NCBI GenBank assembly: GCA_964036155.1
Contig: OZ038422.1
Span: forward strand, 82,173,201 to 82,237,200
DNA from: Diploscapter coronatus
Lineage: Eukaryota; Nematoda; Chromadorea; Rhabditida; Rhabditidae
Length of the DNA stretch: 64,000 nucleotides
Direction: 5' to 3'
The position numbers and the translations under genes were made by a program. Each line of letters begins with the position of its first letter. Position 1 is the stretch's first letter. This document shows positions 11,747 through 24,239 of the stretch, piece after piece. The notes under the pieces were generated by a model, which worked only from the letters and a program-made list of their open reading frames with translations, searched no databases and was not told the DNA's origin.

Positions 11747-14700
11747 ATGAACGTAATATCCTTTGCTATAATATAAGCCAGGAATATTTAGTGCTCCAGA
11801 CTTCAACTTATTTATTTCTGATAAAACTTTTATCATAAAGTTTTGCCTTATTGCTAATTAGAGTTAATCTAAAATATGTCTACTTTGGACTGATTATTTT
11901 TCGAACGGCTAAAGTACGAATTTTGCAGTAATTCGGTATATCAAAACCCATGTCTCTTTCTTTCCTAATCAAAATCTCTATTTATCTTGACTTTTTGCAG
12001 CATAGATTGAGTTCAAGACATGTTCACCGCACGTATTTTCTAACCTTTGACGTCGTTTTTCGCCAAACAAAAGGAGAAACAGTTTGAGAAATCAAAAAAT
12101 GGTCTCTAACTTATTTTTGCAAGTGAGTGTTTTCATTTTTCCAACTCCTTCCATATGTGCGTACCTATGTATTTATCGTTTGCTTTTTATAGATTATAGA
12201 AAGTTTGATTTTAAGAGAAGCCAGAAGAACAGTTAGAGAGCATGGTTTGATTCGGTGAATCATACATTTTTCATTGTTAAAGATTGTTTTTTTGCATTTT
12301 GGGGAGTACCTGTAAAATTTGAGAAAATATTGTTGTAAAGGCTGCTAAAAATCTGATAAAGGAAAATAGCATAGGAAAAGAAAGATGAAAATACGAAAAA
12401 CATGTGCGTTGCTGCATTTCCGTCAATAGAACTGATGCGTTTTATTCGCATCTTCGCTTTTTGAATATGATAATTTCGTCATTCCATTTTACGACGAACC
12501 ATTTTGGAATCGCCTTTCTCAAGATTCAAATATCGATTTTGAACCAAGGTGTATCGTCATTTACGGTTGACGAAGCGTTTTGATAGAACTTAGTAATGTT
12601 TTTGTTCATTTCTCGCAATATAGTCAATATTACTAATTTGCTGACTTCTAAACTTTTTGATCACTACATTTTTCATAAAGACTTTCTAAGGCTTTTTTCT
12701 TCATAGTAACGGGCTTCTCTCTTATTGGATATCTTATTTTTCGGATATCTTCTTTCTAATATCTTTTTATCCAGGATATGTAATAATCGGTACCCCTCTC
12801 TATTGTCATGCATTTTCATTCCATGCGCAGCTTTGTGTTAGTTCTTTGTTTGCTGGCGTCTATAATTTTGCAATTCTATCTCACTGACTAACTAACAAAA
12901 CTGCAGTTGGCTGTTGCAATTTATTGCATTGGTAAACTGATATTTTCTGGATTTTATGCAATTCTTTGGTCTCAATCTAGAATTTTAAAAATGTTATTTT
13001 ACATCGAAATCCATAACTCCTTTAAATTTCACGCTACAATAGATTTTTGAAATCCAAAAATGTAGGATTTCAAGCTTAAATTGTACAAGTCGGGAATTAT
13101 TTTATCCTATTCAGTTTTTAAATCCTGCACTTTATCATACAGCAAAAGATTATTATGAAATTTCAATGAAGCAGCATGAATGCCCTATCTTCTATCTATA
13201 GGCACTTGGATATAGGGTGTGTGTTGTTACGTAAATGTTCTATAGTTTTCATTTTGTGATCGAAGTTTCTTCATCTCTTTGTCTCTTCTGAATATCACTA
13301 TGGTCTTCACTATTTCTTCTTGTATTGTTCGATTTCGAATACTCATGAACCTGTATGTTCTTTTTATTTTTTCTTTTCCTCCTTCTCTCGCTATCTTATC
13401 ATTGATCTCTCCCATCTCTGACTCATGCCAGATTTCGACAAGCTTTTCCTCTTGAACGCTTTCGTTTTACCTGCGCAGTTTGGTTTATCTTTCGAGCTAA
13501 CCCAACGATTTTAAGACTGGATTTTTGCTTGGATTTCCGGAAACTAGATTTTCACTCAAACAAACCAATTTTGATGTTCCGAAAGGACGATTTCCTATGA
13601 ATGAGCACCTATTTCTGAGATTCAGTTTTTTATTTTAATGAAATTTTGAAAATTTGCAATTCCTGGCTAACAATTGCATCATTTGTCTTGAACATTTCGT
13701 TCCCCTTTCAATTGATGATAATCAAATGATCTTCGTTTTGCCTATTTGCGTCGATATTTTCGTGGCAATTCATCAGTTTTTGTCACTTCGCGACAATTTT
13801 TCCTCAATTTATTTTGGTTTCGGTTTAGTCTATTGCAAAAACGACTGTTTTTGTCATAAAAATGATTTTGAAAGGAAGCCAGTTTAATGAAGGTTTTTTG
13901 TTCTTTCAATCGACTGGAACTATTCAATTTCAGCTAATAATGGAAGCTAGAGTTCATAAAAATCTATTACTTTCTCAGAATTATGACTGATTTATTTAGT
14001 TAAAATCGTTTTAAAATCTTATGTTTTTATTTTTCGCCCTTGCTCCTTCTATAAAAAATCTGTCTGTGCGTCAGTTTTGTTGAGCGTGAAACTGTAAAAT
14101 TCTGCACGATTTTACGACTCTTCCTGCCTTTCGAAACATAGAAAAAGACGAGGTTAACGGAGTTGGAAACGATTGAAACAAGAGACAAATCAGGGTTTAG
14201 TGCAGCGAAAAAAGAAGTGAGCGAGAAGATACCCTACCTGGGCATGGTGATTCGAAGTTGAGACGTGCTTTTTCCCGGCGATCAAAATTAGGCTCAATTT
14301 ACTAGTCCTTGAAAATATTTTCAGTGAAACAAACAAACTATTGGGAATATTTTTGATCAAAATTAAGAAGCTCATAATAAATAGACACACTTTTCTTATG
14401 TACCGAAGGTATCTTTATTTTAGGCATGACATTTTGTTACATCAGAGGTCTGTTTCTCGCTTGCGATCCGTGTCTTTTGTTTGAATATTTGCCAAAAATC
14501 GTCAGTCGATAGTCGATTTTGCGAGCGGTGAAATAGAGTAACTGTGGGGAGTGAAGATGGCTTTGTTTAAAGGCAGAAATAAGCCTGAAAAATCAGATGG
14601 AAAAAGAAAAACAGCTATAGAACTGCAATAAACAGTTTGTCATAACTACGTGTTTTTCGCAAAGTCGAGCTATATTTTTTTATTTTCAAACACCACGCTT

Positions 14701-16274
14701 ATTTATCGTTACGTTCCTTAACCCAACCTGTCCCTTGTGATATTTATTATCAACAGCGATTCTGCTCTGATCAAATTTCTCCGTGATATCATAATTCTCA
14801 CCTTTCAAAAATCATGGTTTTTTTCCTCGTCGATAATACTGAGTTAAAAACTGTTTAACATTTCTATCTAAATTTACTAAAAAATTTTATTAACCATGAG
14901 TAAGCTGGGGTTTGTCATTTTATCGCTTTCTATTTTTTTCAATTCCAATCAAATTGTTCATAATTTCTGTGTCGTCAGAGCTAAAAAATGGCGTTTTTGC
15001 GTAGGCTAGCTTTTCAACAATTTTACCGTTCAAGTTTATTTATTCAATAATGCCTGAGTACCTGAACTGATCGGTAGCGAACGTAGGAATGAGTCATCGA
15101 AGCAATGATCATTTTACGACAGACCCATGTATCGACTTGAGTTTCTTATCACTTCGCCGCGTAAAAATCACATCGAACAGTCTAAATGCCAAAGGGTGTC
15201 GAGTGAACACATTTGACGGTAGCAGATTATTTTTGATAGCCTAGTACCGTACTTCTTAGGGCATTTAATAAACAGTAGAATTCGTCATATTAAATCTGTG
15301 CATTTTTAAAATTCTCTACTCTGTATAAAGTTAGTCTATGCATTTTTATAAAATGAATCCTTTCACTTATCATTAATTCCTTTTGAAAACTTGTGTAAAA
15401 AATTAAAGGGTTGTTCTAATTTTCACTTCCCTTTCGTTCATTTTCATTTTTATTTCCAAATCGATTATCACCGATTAATCATCGGTGCACCATTATTTTG
15501 TCGTCCAATTCAAAATGACCTTGTTTCGATTTTCCTATTATATTTCGAAATCATCGAATAGTGACTACCGAATTGCTAAACAATTTTCAAAAACGCAGTA
15601 ATCTCTAGCAAAATGGGGTTTTTCTCTTCACTCTTTCTCTCGTCCTTTAATTTTCATGGAAAATTCATTAAAACTCAACTTGATTATAGCGAAAATTCTC
15701 TCAAAAGTGCACTTTAATTGTAATAGTAAGCGAGATTTTATCGTTCTTGTACTCATTAATTTTATTACTAATGTCTTTTCACATTCATTCCAGTTCCAAG
15801 TTTTAAAAAATCCTCAGTCGTTTACAGAAATATTGAGTCTTTATCAACCATCATTGTATAATTTTACAGTAGCTTCTTTCATATTTTTCGTTAATTTTGC
15901 AAAACTATTTTAGTCGTTTCGAGATGCAAATCTACCAGTCATCCAACGTCTGATTCACCTTCTTTTCCTATCGCTGATATTTTCGTTTTTTTCGTTCCTT
16001 TGCTTACTAACAAATTGAACAAACCGATTCCCTCAAAACAAAACGTTCAATGACTCTCCCATTAGTAATGTTTTTAGAGAACGCGCAATTGCTATCGGAA
16101 TGATATTTTCTTAGCTCTCGCTCAATCACGTTTATTAACGAAGACTCTTTGGATGCGAAACTTTTGCAGACTTCGGTGGGCATGCCAGACGCCTATTACC
16201 GTATTTCAATGTTAAGTGCATTTTATATGCCATTACTTGACTCTCCTCTTTTTTCACGCGATAAAAAATATATT

Positions 16275-16533
16275 ATTATTGCAATCCGACTACTTTATGT
16301 TGAATTTTAAATGGAGGGGGAAAAAGACACGCAATTCTCGCATTGGTGAGGCAATGTTCGTTATCCGACGACACATTGCACACATTTGATTGCTATCGAT
16401 TTTAATAGGTGCACAAAATGCATTGTGTGCAATGTGTCATCGGGTAACGAACATTGCCTCACCAATGCGAGAATTGCGTGTCCTTTTCCCCCTCCATTTA
16501 AAATTCAACATAAAGTAGTCGGATTGCAATAAT
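16275..16533. repeat. 259 bp near-perfect inverted repeat
   Basis: The element opens with ATTATTGCAATCCGACTACT and closes with AGTAGTCGGATTGCAATAAT. The arms continue inward for about 110 bp with very few differences, for example GGAGGGGGAAAAAGACACGC against its complement. A central loop of about 35 bp surrounds TTGCTATCGATTTTAATAGG. The high arm identity suggests recent insertion or gene conversion of the arms. Confidence 0.85.
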
Positions 16534-16586
16534 GTTACGACCCCATGCTTCAGTACCGACGATAGATTTGTCTGTTTCTTTTTCAG

Positions 16587-16665
16587 GAGGGGGAAAGGAA
16601 GAGGGAAAGCGAGAGGGATGTCACGCCGTCCGGAATATTTTCTTCGCGGTACACGTATTTCGGGA
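16587..16665 (+). CDS. Candidate internal exon of an unidentified gene
   Basis: A 79-base segment is bounded by a good acceptor (GTTTCTTTTTCAG) and a perfect donor (GGA|GTAAGG) and is GC-richer than its surroundings. It is open in the frame reading EGERKRESERDVTPSGIF..., and another frame has an ATG. A possible short partner exon lies at 16172-16200 (after TTTTGCAG, before GTATTTC). I recognise no domain and cannot place it in a complete gene, so it may be a chance arrangement. Confidence 0.28.
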
Positions 16666-18563
16666 GTAAGGAAGAGTGTGGCTTGCGCTCGCTAATGAAC
16701 ATGACTGAGTTCTTAGCGAGCCGTTCCTAGTTGATTAAAAATCGCCATTCTCTACTCTCGTTCCATTGCTGTTCAACTTCTTGGAACATTCTCCAAAAAA
16801 ATTGAATTGAGTGATTCTTAGAAAATAAAAAAAAAAAAAATTAGAACGAACTCAGTTTTGCGGTTTCGAATTGTTGAATGATTGGATGGTGTATTGATAT
16901 GGAGATTGGTTTTTCGTTATCCCCTCCTTCCATTTCACACCCGCGCTTCCTCGACTTTTTGCTCGCCTACTTTGTGAGTCTACTTTCGAACCCATTAACT
17001 CCCCCTCCTTCTCTGTGTCTTTTCTCCTCTCACTCTCTTATTCCTCTTCCATTTTACCTATTTGCTGGGCTAAGTATTGGCGATCCCGAACAATGAACAA
17101 TGTAGGTTGGCGTTTGAAAATCCAAAATCTTTGAGTTCAAATCTGAAAACCCCATGTTCCAGTTGATTTTCCCTTTCTAAACTTAGTCGCAGGATTAGAG
17201 ATTTTTGATGGATGTCAAAAATCAGGTCAGATTTTGCAGTTCACCGAATGATTTGATAGGATATCTTCATTCACTTTATTACGTTTCATGCTCATTCGCT
17301 GTCACAAAAACGAACGCTGTGTGATGCAATGTTCTCTTGACCGAGTCTCCTCTCTTCTCCTGTGGATTCATGTTGAACATGCAGAGTTTTGCAGTGATTT
17401 GCTGATTTGCCCTGGCCACTTCATTTGTTAGTGAAATGTTTGTTTCAATAATTTTCTTCATTCTCTTAATTTTGTGTGATCTATGTCGACTTCTCTGCTT
17501 CTTGCATTCGCGTGCTCGGGGAATTTGTTTGTTTGTCCACCTCGTTCATTCGAGCAGTTCGAGAGCAGTGCCTCTTGTGCTTGCGAGGCCCGAGTCTTTG
17601 CGAGTGATGCTATTGCGCATGGACTTCCCCGTTTTCCCATTGCGTCCCCTCGCGTTTTCCTAGTTTTTCCCTCTTTTTCTCCTTTTCTTCGAGTCGTAAT
17701 TTCCGGTCATCTCGCCCCGAAAATACGAAGTGTTCTTCATTTATCTGGATGATTTTGTTGAACATTTTAGAATATACGTAAGTTAAATGTATGAAGACTT
17801 TGTTTTGAAATGTTTAGATTTTACGCAAATCGAAAAGTTCGTATTATCTTTCTTTAGCGTATGTGTCTGTGGCAATTTCATTCACACGCGTCTACTTGCG
17901 TAGTTCCAATTTCCTTGCGCCTTCCGCAGCGTTGCCTTCCTTTCCGTTTCCCGCCAGACTTTAGACAGGCCTTTCAATTCCGACTAGAGTTTTAGATAGC
18001 ACTTTAAATACGAAGCTTCACTGACTAATAAACAGATTATTCATAACCTCTTCTGAAAATCATGACTTGAAAACTTCTGTGGAAAATATGTAGATTCAAA
18101 GCCCATGTGTGTTTTCTCCTTATTGTGTTCGCGTATTTTTCTGCAAAAAATGTGTCCAGTTCTCTATCCGCTCGACCATTTGTGTTGTGGTTTGCCGACG
18201 GCAAGATGAGCCTATAAAATGGACACCACATTTCGAGGGAGGAGACTAATGGTTTCGGAATGAAATGTGAAATAGGATGCTAGGAAAAGAGATGGAGAGG
18301 TATCGAAAGAAAAAGATATCTGAATCATTTATGGCTTCGTTACCTCCTTCTGCATTTTCACCACAAGATGGGTTGTCATTGCTTCGGAAGAAACCAGTCA
18401 TTTTTCACGATTTTCCACGTTTATCATCGAAAATCATGCATTTTATTGCGAGAGAGAAAATAATGACAGAAAAATTTAGAATTTTCTACTAATTTTTGAA
18501 GAAATTTATATTCCTGTTGCAAAATCCGCAATACCTAGGTTTGTAAGATATTAGTTTTCCTGC
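16666..18563. other. No supported gene; mixed composition
   Basis: This contains a pyrimidine-rich stretch around 16920-17060 and a somewhat GC-richer patch at 17280-17750. Frames there are open on both strands, but none has convincing splice partners, domains or codon bias. It could be a promoter and leader region of a gene not fully visible. Confidence 0.3.
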
Positions 18564-18629
18564 AGCGACTAAAATCTTTGCACTCATGAAATATGAAAGT
18601 GTGCGAGTTTCTATGAGAGTGATCAGACG

Positions 18630-18800
18630 ATGGATATCCTCAAGAAAAAGGTGTCGAATTTCGGATTTCGCTCGAAAAAGCCCTGGTACATGCCAAGGCG
18701 CAACTACGGATTGAGGCTCGGGGTGAATAATCAATGGCACTACGGGAATGAGGCCAGGGTGCAAATGGGCTCGCTCAAAGGCTGCAAGGGAAAGGACTGA
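18630..18800 (+). CDS. Candidate 56-residue basic small protein
   Basis: An ATG frame of 57 codons begins MDILKKKVSNFGFRSKK and continues with PWYMPRRNYGLRLGVNN, ending CKGKD. It is rich in Lys/Arg and aromatic residues and its composition differs from the flanking AT-rich DNA. A good acceptor (TTTTCCTGCAG, ending 18563) lies upstream and could be a cis- or trans-splice site; an earlier out-of-frame ATG follows that acceptor. I know no family match. A second frame is also open across part of the segment, which weakens the call. Confidence 0.3.
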   Translation: MDILKKKVSNFGFRSKKPWYMPRRNYGLRLGVNNQWHYGNEARVQMGSLKGCKGKD

Positions 18801-21800
18801 GCAAGGAGAGTGAGAAGGAAAGAAGGATCTCGAGCCAGAAATATAGGGGAAAAGAAACGCGAATGAATAAAGAAAATGAGAAATAACGAGAAATAGGGTT
18901 AGAGGAAGGAGAGGAGAGGAATGTCTTTATATGGAGCGAGGGAGTGGGAGGGTGGCTCAGACTTTAGCCCGATCGCACTCCAATATGTTCATGTGTTCTG
19001 TTCTAATGATGCTTGTCTTCCCCACTTTCAAAAATGCAATTCCTCAGATATTCTGTGCCGTACATTGAACTGTTTTCATTTGTCTGAGGATAAGATATGG
19101 ATGAAAATTTTCATTTCCTGAAAATTCCTGACTATTTTTCGCTCAATTTTGTGCTTGAATCAACGTTATGATGAGAGAAACTATGCTAATTATTGTATTT
19201 TCGTGTGAAGACCAAACAATTGGTGAACGGGATAACACATATGGCGCACACCCTCTGCACCATGCCATTGGGGGGATTGTCTTGCTTATTTCTTTTCCTC
19301 TCTATTTTCGTTCCAAAAAAGAACACATCCTTCCCTTACAAGACCAGGCTATGTTCGTTCGATGTTGGGAAGCTGTTGGAGTTGTTAGTTGAATGAATTA
19401 ATGGAGAAGGGAGAATTTACTAGTTTTCCACCATTTTTATTTACATTTCTGTGGACTTTCTTTGGCAGAAGCTTAAGCAAAAAGTGTCATTGTTTTGGGA
19501 ATTAATACGTCCCCCTATTTTTTTCTTCTTGCAAATTTTATTTCATTTCAAGTTTATAATTCAGTTTAAAAATGGAACGCTGAATTTCCATCCTTTGTTT
19601 ATTCCAGAGTGATTTATGAAAATTGAAGATTCAGACGCCTCTTCTTCCTAAAGAAATGCGTTCAAACTACTCGCAAGTTTGCTACTCTTTGCGTAATTTC
19701 GCGCCAATTTTCTCACTTCTCATTTCCCTTACCTTTCCCCTAGCGTTCATGCAATTGTTTGTCGAGCAGCAAAAATGACCTCATTTTTACTTTTCGCTTA
19801 CTTACAGAAACATCATTTGATTTGAAACTCATCACACTGTTTAGTAAGAGTGAAATTAACCTAGAATTTTTCCCAAAGACATCATGTTTTATTGCAACGT
19901 TCCAAACGTTCTCAAGATTTGCAGAAGAAGCGGGATGTTTTGATTTGGATTCCTCTCGATTTCTTCTCGTTTTGATTTCAAACTTCTCTTCTTCTCTGTC
20001 CTCTCTCCAATCCTCCTGCTCTCTACTCGTCCTTGTCTTCTTCTTCATTTCAAAGGGTCGTCGTTTCTCACTGATCTTCCTCTGTCTTTTCAAATATCGA
20101 CTATTTTCATTCATCTCTACCCTCCCCTATTCCCTTTCTTCTCTTTCTCTGCCTCTCTCCGTTCATTTCCCTCCCTGTGTATTTCCGTTTCTCTTCACTG
20201 AGCTATTTGCATCCCGTTCCGTTTCTCTGCATCCTCTGCATTCCCCCATTCATCCCCTGTGTCTGTCACCTTTCCGATCTAATTGCGGTCTTTCTTTAAC
20301 CCCGAATAACTTTCGCGTCGCTCCTTTTACGCGTTCACTTCGTGTTTTGACTAATTTAAAACAATCACAATATTTTTTACAGAATTTTCTCCTCGAATTT
20401 TTGAGATCATTATCATAGTGAAGTTTTACTTTTTTGTAAGAAAAAACTTCAATTTGAACGAATGTTTAAAAGATCCTGACTTTTTCTTCAAACCGTTTCA
20501 CTTTATCGACTCCATAACTATCACAGTTTTCGCTCAAATAAAATGATCTTCCCGTCTTCTAGAAACTACACCTTCTCTGCAAAAACACCGCAGCGAGTTT
20601 CCCTATCGAACTACCACAATTTTACAGCGCTTTAGTTTCGTTTTCCTGTTGAGCTTTCCTCGGTCAGGATTGTCGAGTTTTAGTCATCGAGTCGACGGAT
20701 TTGCAGCGAGATTGAGGAACGTACATAAAAGTTTGCGTGTTATTCTGTGAGATGCAGAAAAACTCGCGAATCTTTGAGAAAGATTGATTGTATCACTTCC
20801 TTACTCACTCGATTTCCCTTCGCATTTTGTTTCTTTTTGTACAACTCTCTAAAAGTTGTTTGGTTTCTTTTCTGTATCTTGTTTTCTTTTTATCTTTCCT
20901 CGTTATTGACAATCATCTGGTCAATCTATCAAATCCCCCTCTCCCCTATCTTCTCTCTTTGACTCACCCATGTTTTCCTCGTTACGCAACCAAAACACTC
21001 ATCTCTATCATTCCTTCATAATCAACTATCAGCTATCAAAGTCGATTCTTCATCATATTTGTGGTGTATCTTAGCCGTTTTTTGCCTCTATATTTTCATA
21101 CATTATTTTTCATGGTTGATATCATATTCAATGTTCAACCATTTTTTCACATTCTTCTCTTAAAAATTTGAACGTTTCTGTGAACTCGCAAAATTTGCAT
21201 ACAGTTACATACATTTACAGCTTTGTCATTACCCAAAAAGAATCAGTTATAAGAATTTTTCCTCTATGTAAACCAGAATCCTGAATTTCTCTTCGCAGAT
21301 CATAGATTTTATCGACACCACTTCTCGTGATTATTTTTCCTTGATGAATTTTTGCCGAATTTTCCCCGTCCTTTGTGCGGAAAACCCGTCGTTTCACTTC
21401 GGCCCAAGGACATTTTTGTGTCTTACCGCCTATCAATTCTACTATAATTTTCAATTTCAACAAAATCGACCGACATTTCCATTCTTCATCATGACGCAAT
21501 CTTATCATGAAGCCTTGTCATTTGCAGATTTCTCATAACCACGAAATATCCCTCTTATCATGATAAGGGATAGTTACAGAATCTTGTCTGGGATATTTAT
21601 CAATGGCTTATTTCGACGTATCATTGTTTTTGCATTTGTTGACTTTGCGCTGCAATTCTATTGACCTGCCTGCCACGCCCTGCAGAACTGCAGAATCAGC
21701 TTTTCATAATCGAGTGTTCCGTTGAAAACTTTGTTTCTCTTGCAGCCATTTCCCGAGAACTCATTATGGAGACCAGAGGGAAAAGGCTGTGAAGCAAAGC

Positions 21801-22486
21801 AGGTAATTCTTCTTGACTATGAAATGTCGACAAACCCGGAGGATACTGGAGCTTCCAGAGCATAGAGAAACTTATCGTTCTTACGATTATGCTAGAACAA
21901 CAACATTCCGGCAAACCCATTTTTAATGAAATTATGATGCACCTGTACCAGAATTTTCTGAAGCTCATTGATCTCTCTTCATCTATTGACTTGCTTTTTC
22001 TAGCAATCTTTTGCTTCGAGGTTTTTGAACAAAGAAGAAGCTATTGCACACCGATTTATTGGTATGTTTGGGGGAAGTCAGTTACGAGAGGACGAATGGA
22101 AGGGGGAGGGTGGAGGAGAGATTAGGTGCGTGCAGGTGGAGTGCGGGTGCAGGTGAAATGGAGTGGAGTCCATCTGGTTGCCTGCCTGTCCCTGACCCAC
22201 GTCTCGTCTCGTCTTTTCTCTATAGCAGCAGCACTGCCAATCCGACCGCGACCATCGAACTCACAGGCAGCAGAGCAGATTCAGCGGGCGCCTAAAATCA
22301 ACGATCATTATTTTGAGCTATCAAAATGAATTTATCTTGCTCGAAAAAAAAACGGAAAAATTTTCTTGAACCATTGATTACTTTTGACATTCTTCCATTT
22401 CAACAAATTTAAAGAAGTTGTTCAAATTCATCAACAGAGCAGCTTTCTAGAATTGTTGTAAATTTCTATGATTAGATTTAGTTCAT
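18801..22486. other. Non-coding tract with long polypyrimidine stretch
   Basis: Between about 19930 and 20290 the plus strand is dominated by C/T tracts (CTTCTCTTCTTCTCTGTCC and similar), which create long but low-complexity frames on both strands that I do not accept as genes. A GC-richer patch at 22100-22300 has no splice-bounded coding frame. Nothing else is recognised. Confidence 0.4.
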
Positions 22487-22564
22487 TATGGTTTCCGTAC
22501 GGCTGCAAGTCGCACAGAGAAGTAGCTGTTTCCAACTACTTTTTTGTGCGAATTACAATCGAAC

Positions 22565-22804
22565 TTATTGACATACAAGATTGTCGGAGGTGGTGGTTCC
22601 GCTAGGTGGTCCATCAGTCGGGCGTACAGAGGAGGCAGATTCATCCGTTGTTCCCTCTGTCGAGTTCGGGGCATCCGACGAAGAAGCCACGGTCTTAGTG
22701 ACTTTATTCGGTTCTTTTTGCGCCGGAGCAGCATAGACGACGGACAATGTGCTGATGGCGAAGAGGACCGCGATGAGCACGATGCAGATCGACAGACGAG
22801 ACAT
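22565..22804 (-). CDS. Small secreted or type I peptide precursor (79 residues)
   Basis: A single coding exon encodes a textbook signal peptide, MSRLSICIVLIAVLFAISTL, followed by SVVYAAPAQKEP. The mature part is Ser/Thr/Pro-rich (ASSSDAPNSTEGTTDES) and ends DNLVCQ; it suggests an O-glycosylated or disordered secreted peptide. An acceptor CCTTGCAG sits 14 bases before the ATG. A matching 5' exon probably runs from about 23010 to 22961 (donor AAA|GTTATCC), downstream of a clear TATA box. No paralogue or known family is recognised. The signal peptide and promoter make a real gene likely. Confidence 0.75.
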   Translation of the reverse strand: MSRLSICIVLIAVLFAISTLSVVYAAPAQKEPNKVTKTVASSSDAPNSTEGTTDESASSVRPTDGPPSGTTTSDNLVCQ

Positions 22805-23032
22805 TGTCGAATGCTTGACTGCAAGGCGTGAGATTAGTCATTTTCTAGACTTTTTCATAATTGACAGGAGTCATTTCATCCACTCTTTGCGTCGAAAGTT
22901 CATGGGTTCGCCATATTTTGAGGATTTCTCTTAGGTAAAGGGATGCTTTTTCTGGATAACTTTGGAAGCTTTGCTGGTTCGATCGCTCTTGAGAAGGCGA
23001 GAATCGGTAATGTAGAAGACTGATTTCCCCTC

Positions 23033-23040
23033 CTTTTATA
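23033..23040 (-). promoter_or_regulatory. TATA box of the small secreted-protein gene
   Basis: On the minus strand the sequence reads GACTATAAAAGGAGG. A start about 30 bases downstream would fall near 23010, giving a short 5' leader that splices at 22961 to the acceptor at 22819-22820 just before the ATG. Few genes in the window have so clear a core promoter, which hints at strong or regulated expression. Confidence 0.6.
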
Positions 23041-23340
23041 GTCCTCGATCTTCTAGTAAAGCGCTATCTAATGTTCAATAGGCGAATTCGTGCATTTTAT
23101 ATTTTGAAAGATCGTATATTTTTGAAATTCGAGTGTTAAAGTCTCTTCATCTCTCGAACTATCTGGTCCGAGCTTCTAGAAATAAGGGAAATCATTATTT
23201 CACTATCATTTCTCGTCACGCTTTCATAAAAGCCCTGGTATGGAAATTATTCCTCGTGATTTGAATATTTTGTAACGTCGTTAGAGGGGAACGCGATAAA
23301 AAGCGATTCTGAGCACATCGTGACATCATCAACTCGTAAG

Positions 23341-23385
23341 GGAGCGTTCATAGTTAGTTGCAGTGCAACTAAGTCTGAACGCTCC
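23341..23385. repeat. 45 bp perfect-ended hairpin
   Basis: GGAGCGTTCA at the left pairs with TGAACGCTCC at the right, and AGTTAGTTGCA pairs with TGCAACTAAG, with two or three mismatches and almost no loop. It is probably the remnant of a foldback element. It lies in the gap between the secreted-protein gene and bre-3. Confidence 0.65.
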
Positions 23386-24143
23386 TAATATCTGTCGCGC
23401 TCCTCTCGTGTCGCTCTCGACTTGTGCTCATCGCGACTCGCGAGTTGCCATACCCCTTCCATTTCTGGATCTCCCCCAGGCAGGCAAATAGTCGCTTCAA
23501 TCGAACATGCCAAAAGTCTCTTGACAATCACTCACTTCCCCTCTTTGTCCTTTGTTTTGTGACCTCACGTCATCTTTCCTACTCCTGGCCCCGCCCATCT
23601 ATTATCGATTTTCTTCTGAAACCAACATTTTTCTCCCCTTCTCTTCATGATTTCGCTGCAAAGTTTTGAAATTTGATACTTTCCTTTTTTCGAGACCAAA
23701 GAACACGCCGATGTGTGCTGCTCTTTTGATTTGTGAAAGCAATGCGTAAAATATCGAATTTTCCTTCTTTCTCGATTTTCTTTTTTCTTTTTCGAAATTA
23801 TCTCAATTTTTACTGATCCAACTCCAGCATCAGTGCCTCTTCCTGCTCCCGTCATTTTTCTCCCTGATCATTCACATTTTGCCCCATTCAACTGACCAAA
23901 CTGCGGAGTCCTCTGTCCGTTTCCAGGCCGCCAATTTGCAATGCGTAAATTTGCAATTCTCTCGTTTTGTTTCGGAATTTCTAGTCACGGCAAAACCTTT
24001 GAGTTCTGAATTCCTAAATACGCTCCTTCTTTTGTAATTTTCATGCGAATGCCATTACTCGTGCGTGATTTTTTTGACGTAATTTATCAATTTTCAGCTT
24101 TTTTTTTCATTTCCTACAATTTTTTATCGAATTTTTGTTACAG

Positions 24144-24239
24144 AGAAGGCCGGTGGTGAGTGCGCAGACGCATCGGTTCTGGCGTCGAAAAAGTGAAGCG
24201 AAAACGCGCCTCGGTTTGATCGACCTCGGAGGTCTTCAG
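24144..24239 (+). other. Probable 5' UTR exon of bre-3
   Basis: This GC-rich segment is bounded by TTTTTGTTACAG and CAG|GTACAA. It has no ATG that leads into the bre-3 frame and joins the next exon at 24456 (acceptor TCTTGCAG), which carries the start codon at 24530. The acceptor at 24143 may be a cis- or a trans-splice site. Confidence 0.55.

Larger units (their letters stand above)
5040..16160. other. Gene-poor AT-rich tract with scattered short palindromic repeats
   Basis: Roughly 11 kb in which I find no gene I can support. Open frames are short, lack splice-bounded partners and have AT-driven composition. The tract contains the palindromic elements listed separately at 6748, 8681 and 11363. 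It could be intergenic DNA, or intron of a gene with very long introns running from the left edge; the sequence alone does not decide. Confidence 0.45.

Noticed and set aside
17279..17752. Short frames on both strands in a GC-richer patch
   Set aside because: Open frames on both strands with no consistent splice sites or conserved motif; probably leader or promoter DNA.
19759..20418. 219-codon plus-strand frame and its 124-codon minus shadow
   Set aside because: Both follow from the polypyrimidine tract; low-complexity Ser/Phe/Leu or Arg/Glu composition, no domain.
22486..22824. Minus-strand 112-codon frame overlapping the secreted-protein gene
   Set aside because: Shadow frame; the alternative frame has a clean signal peptide and a promoter.
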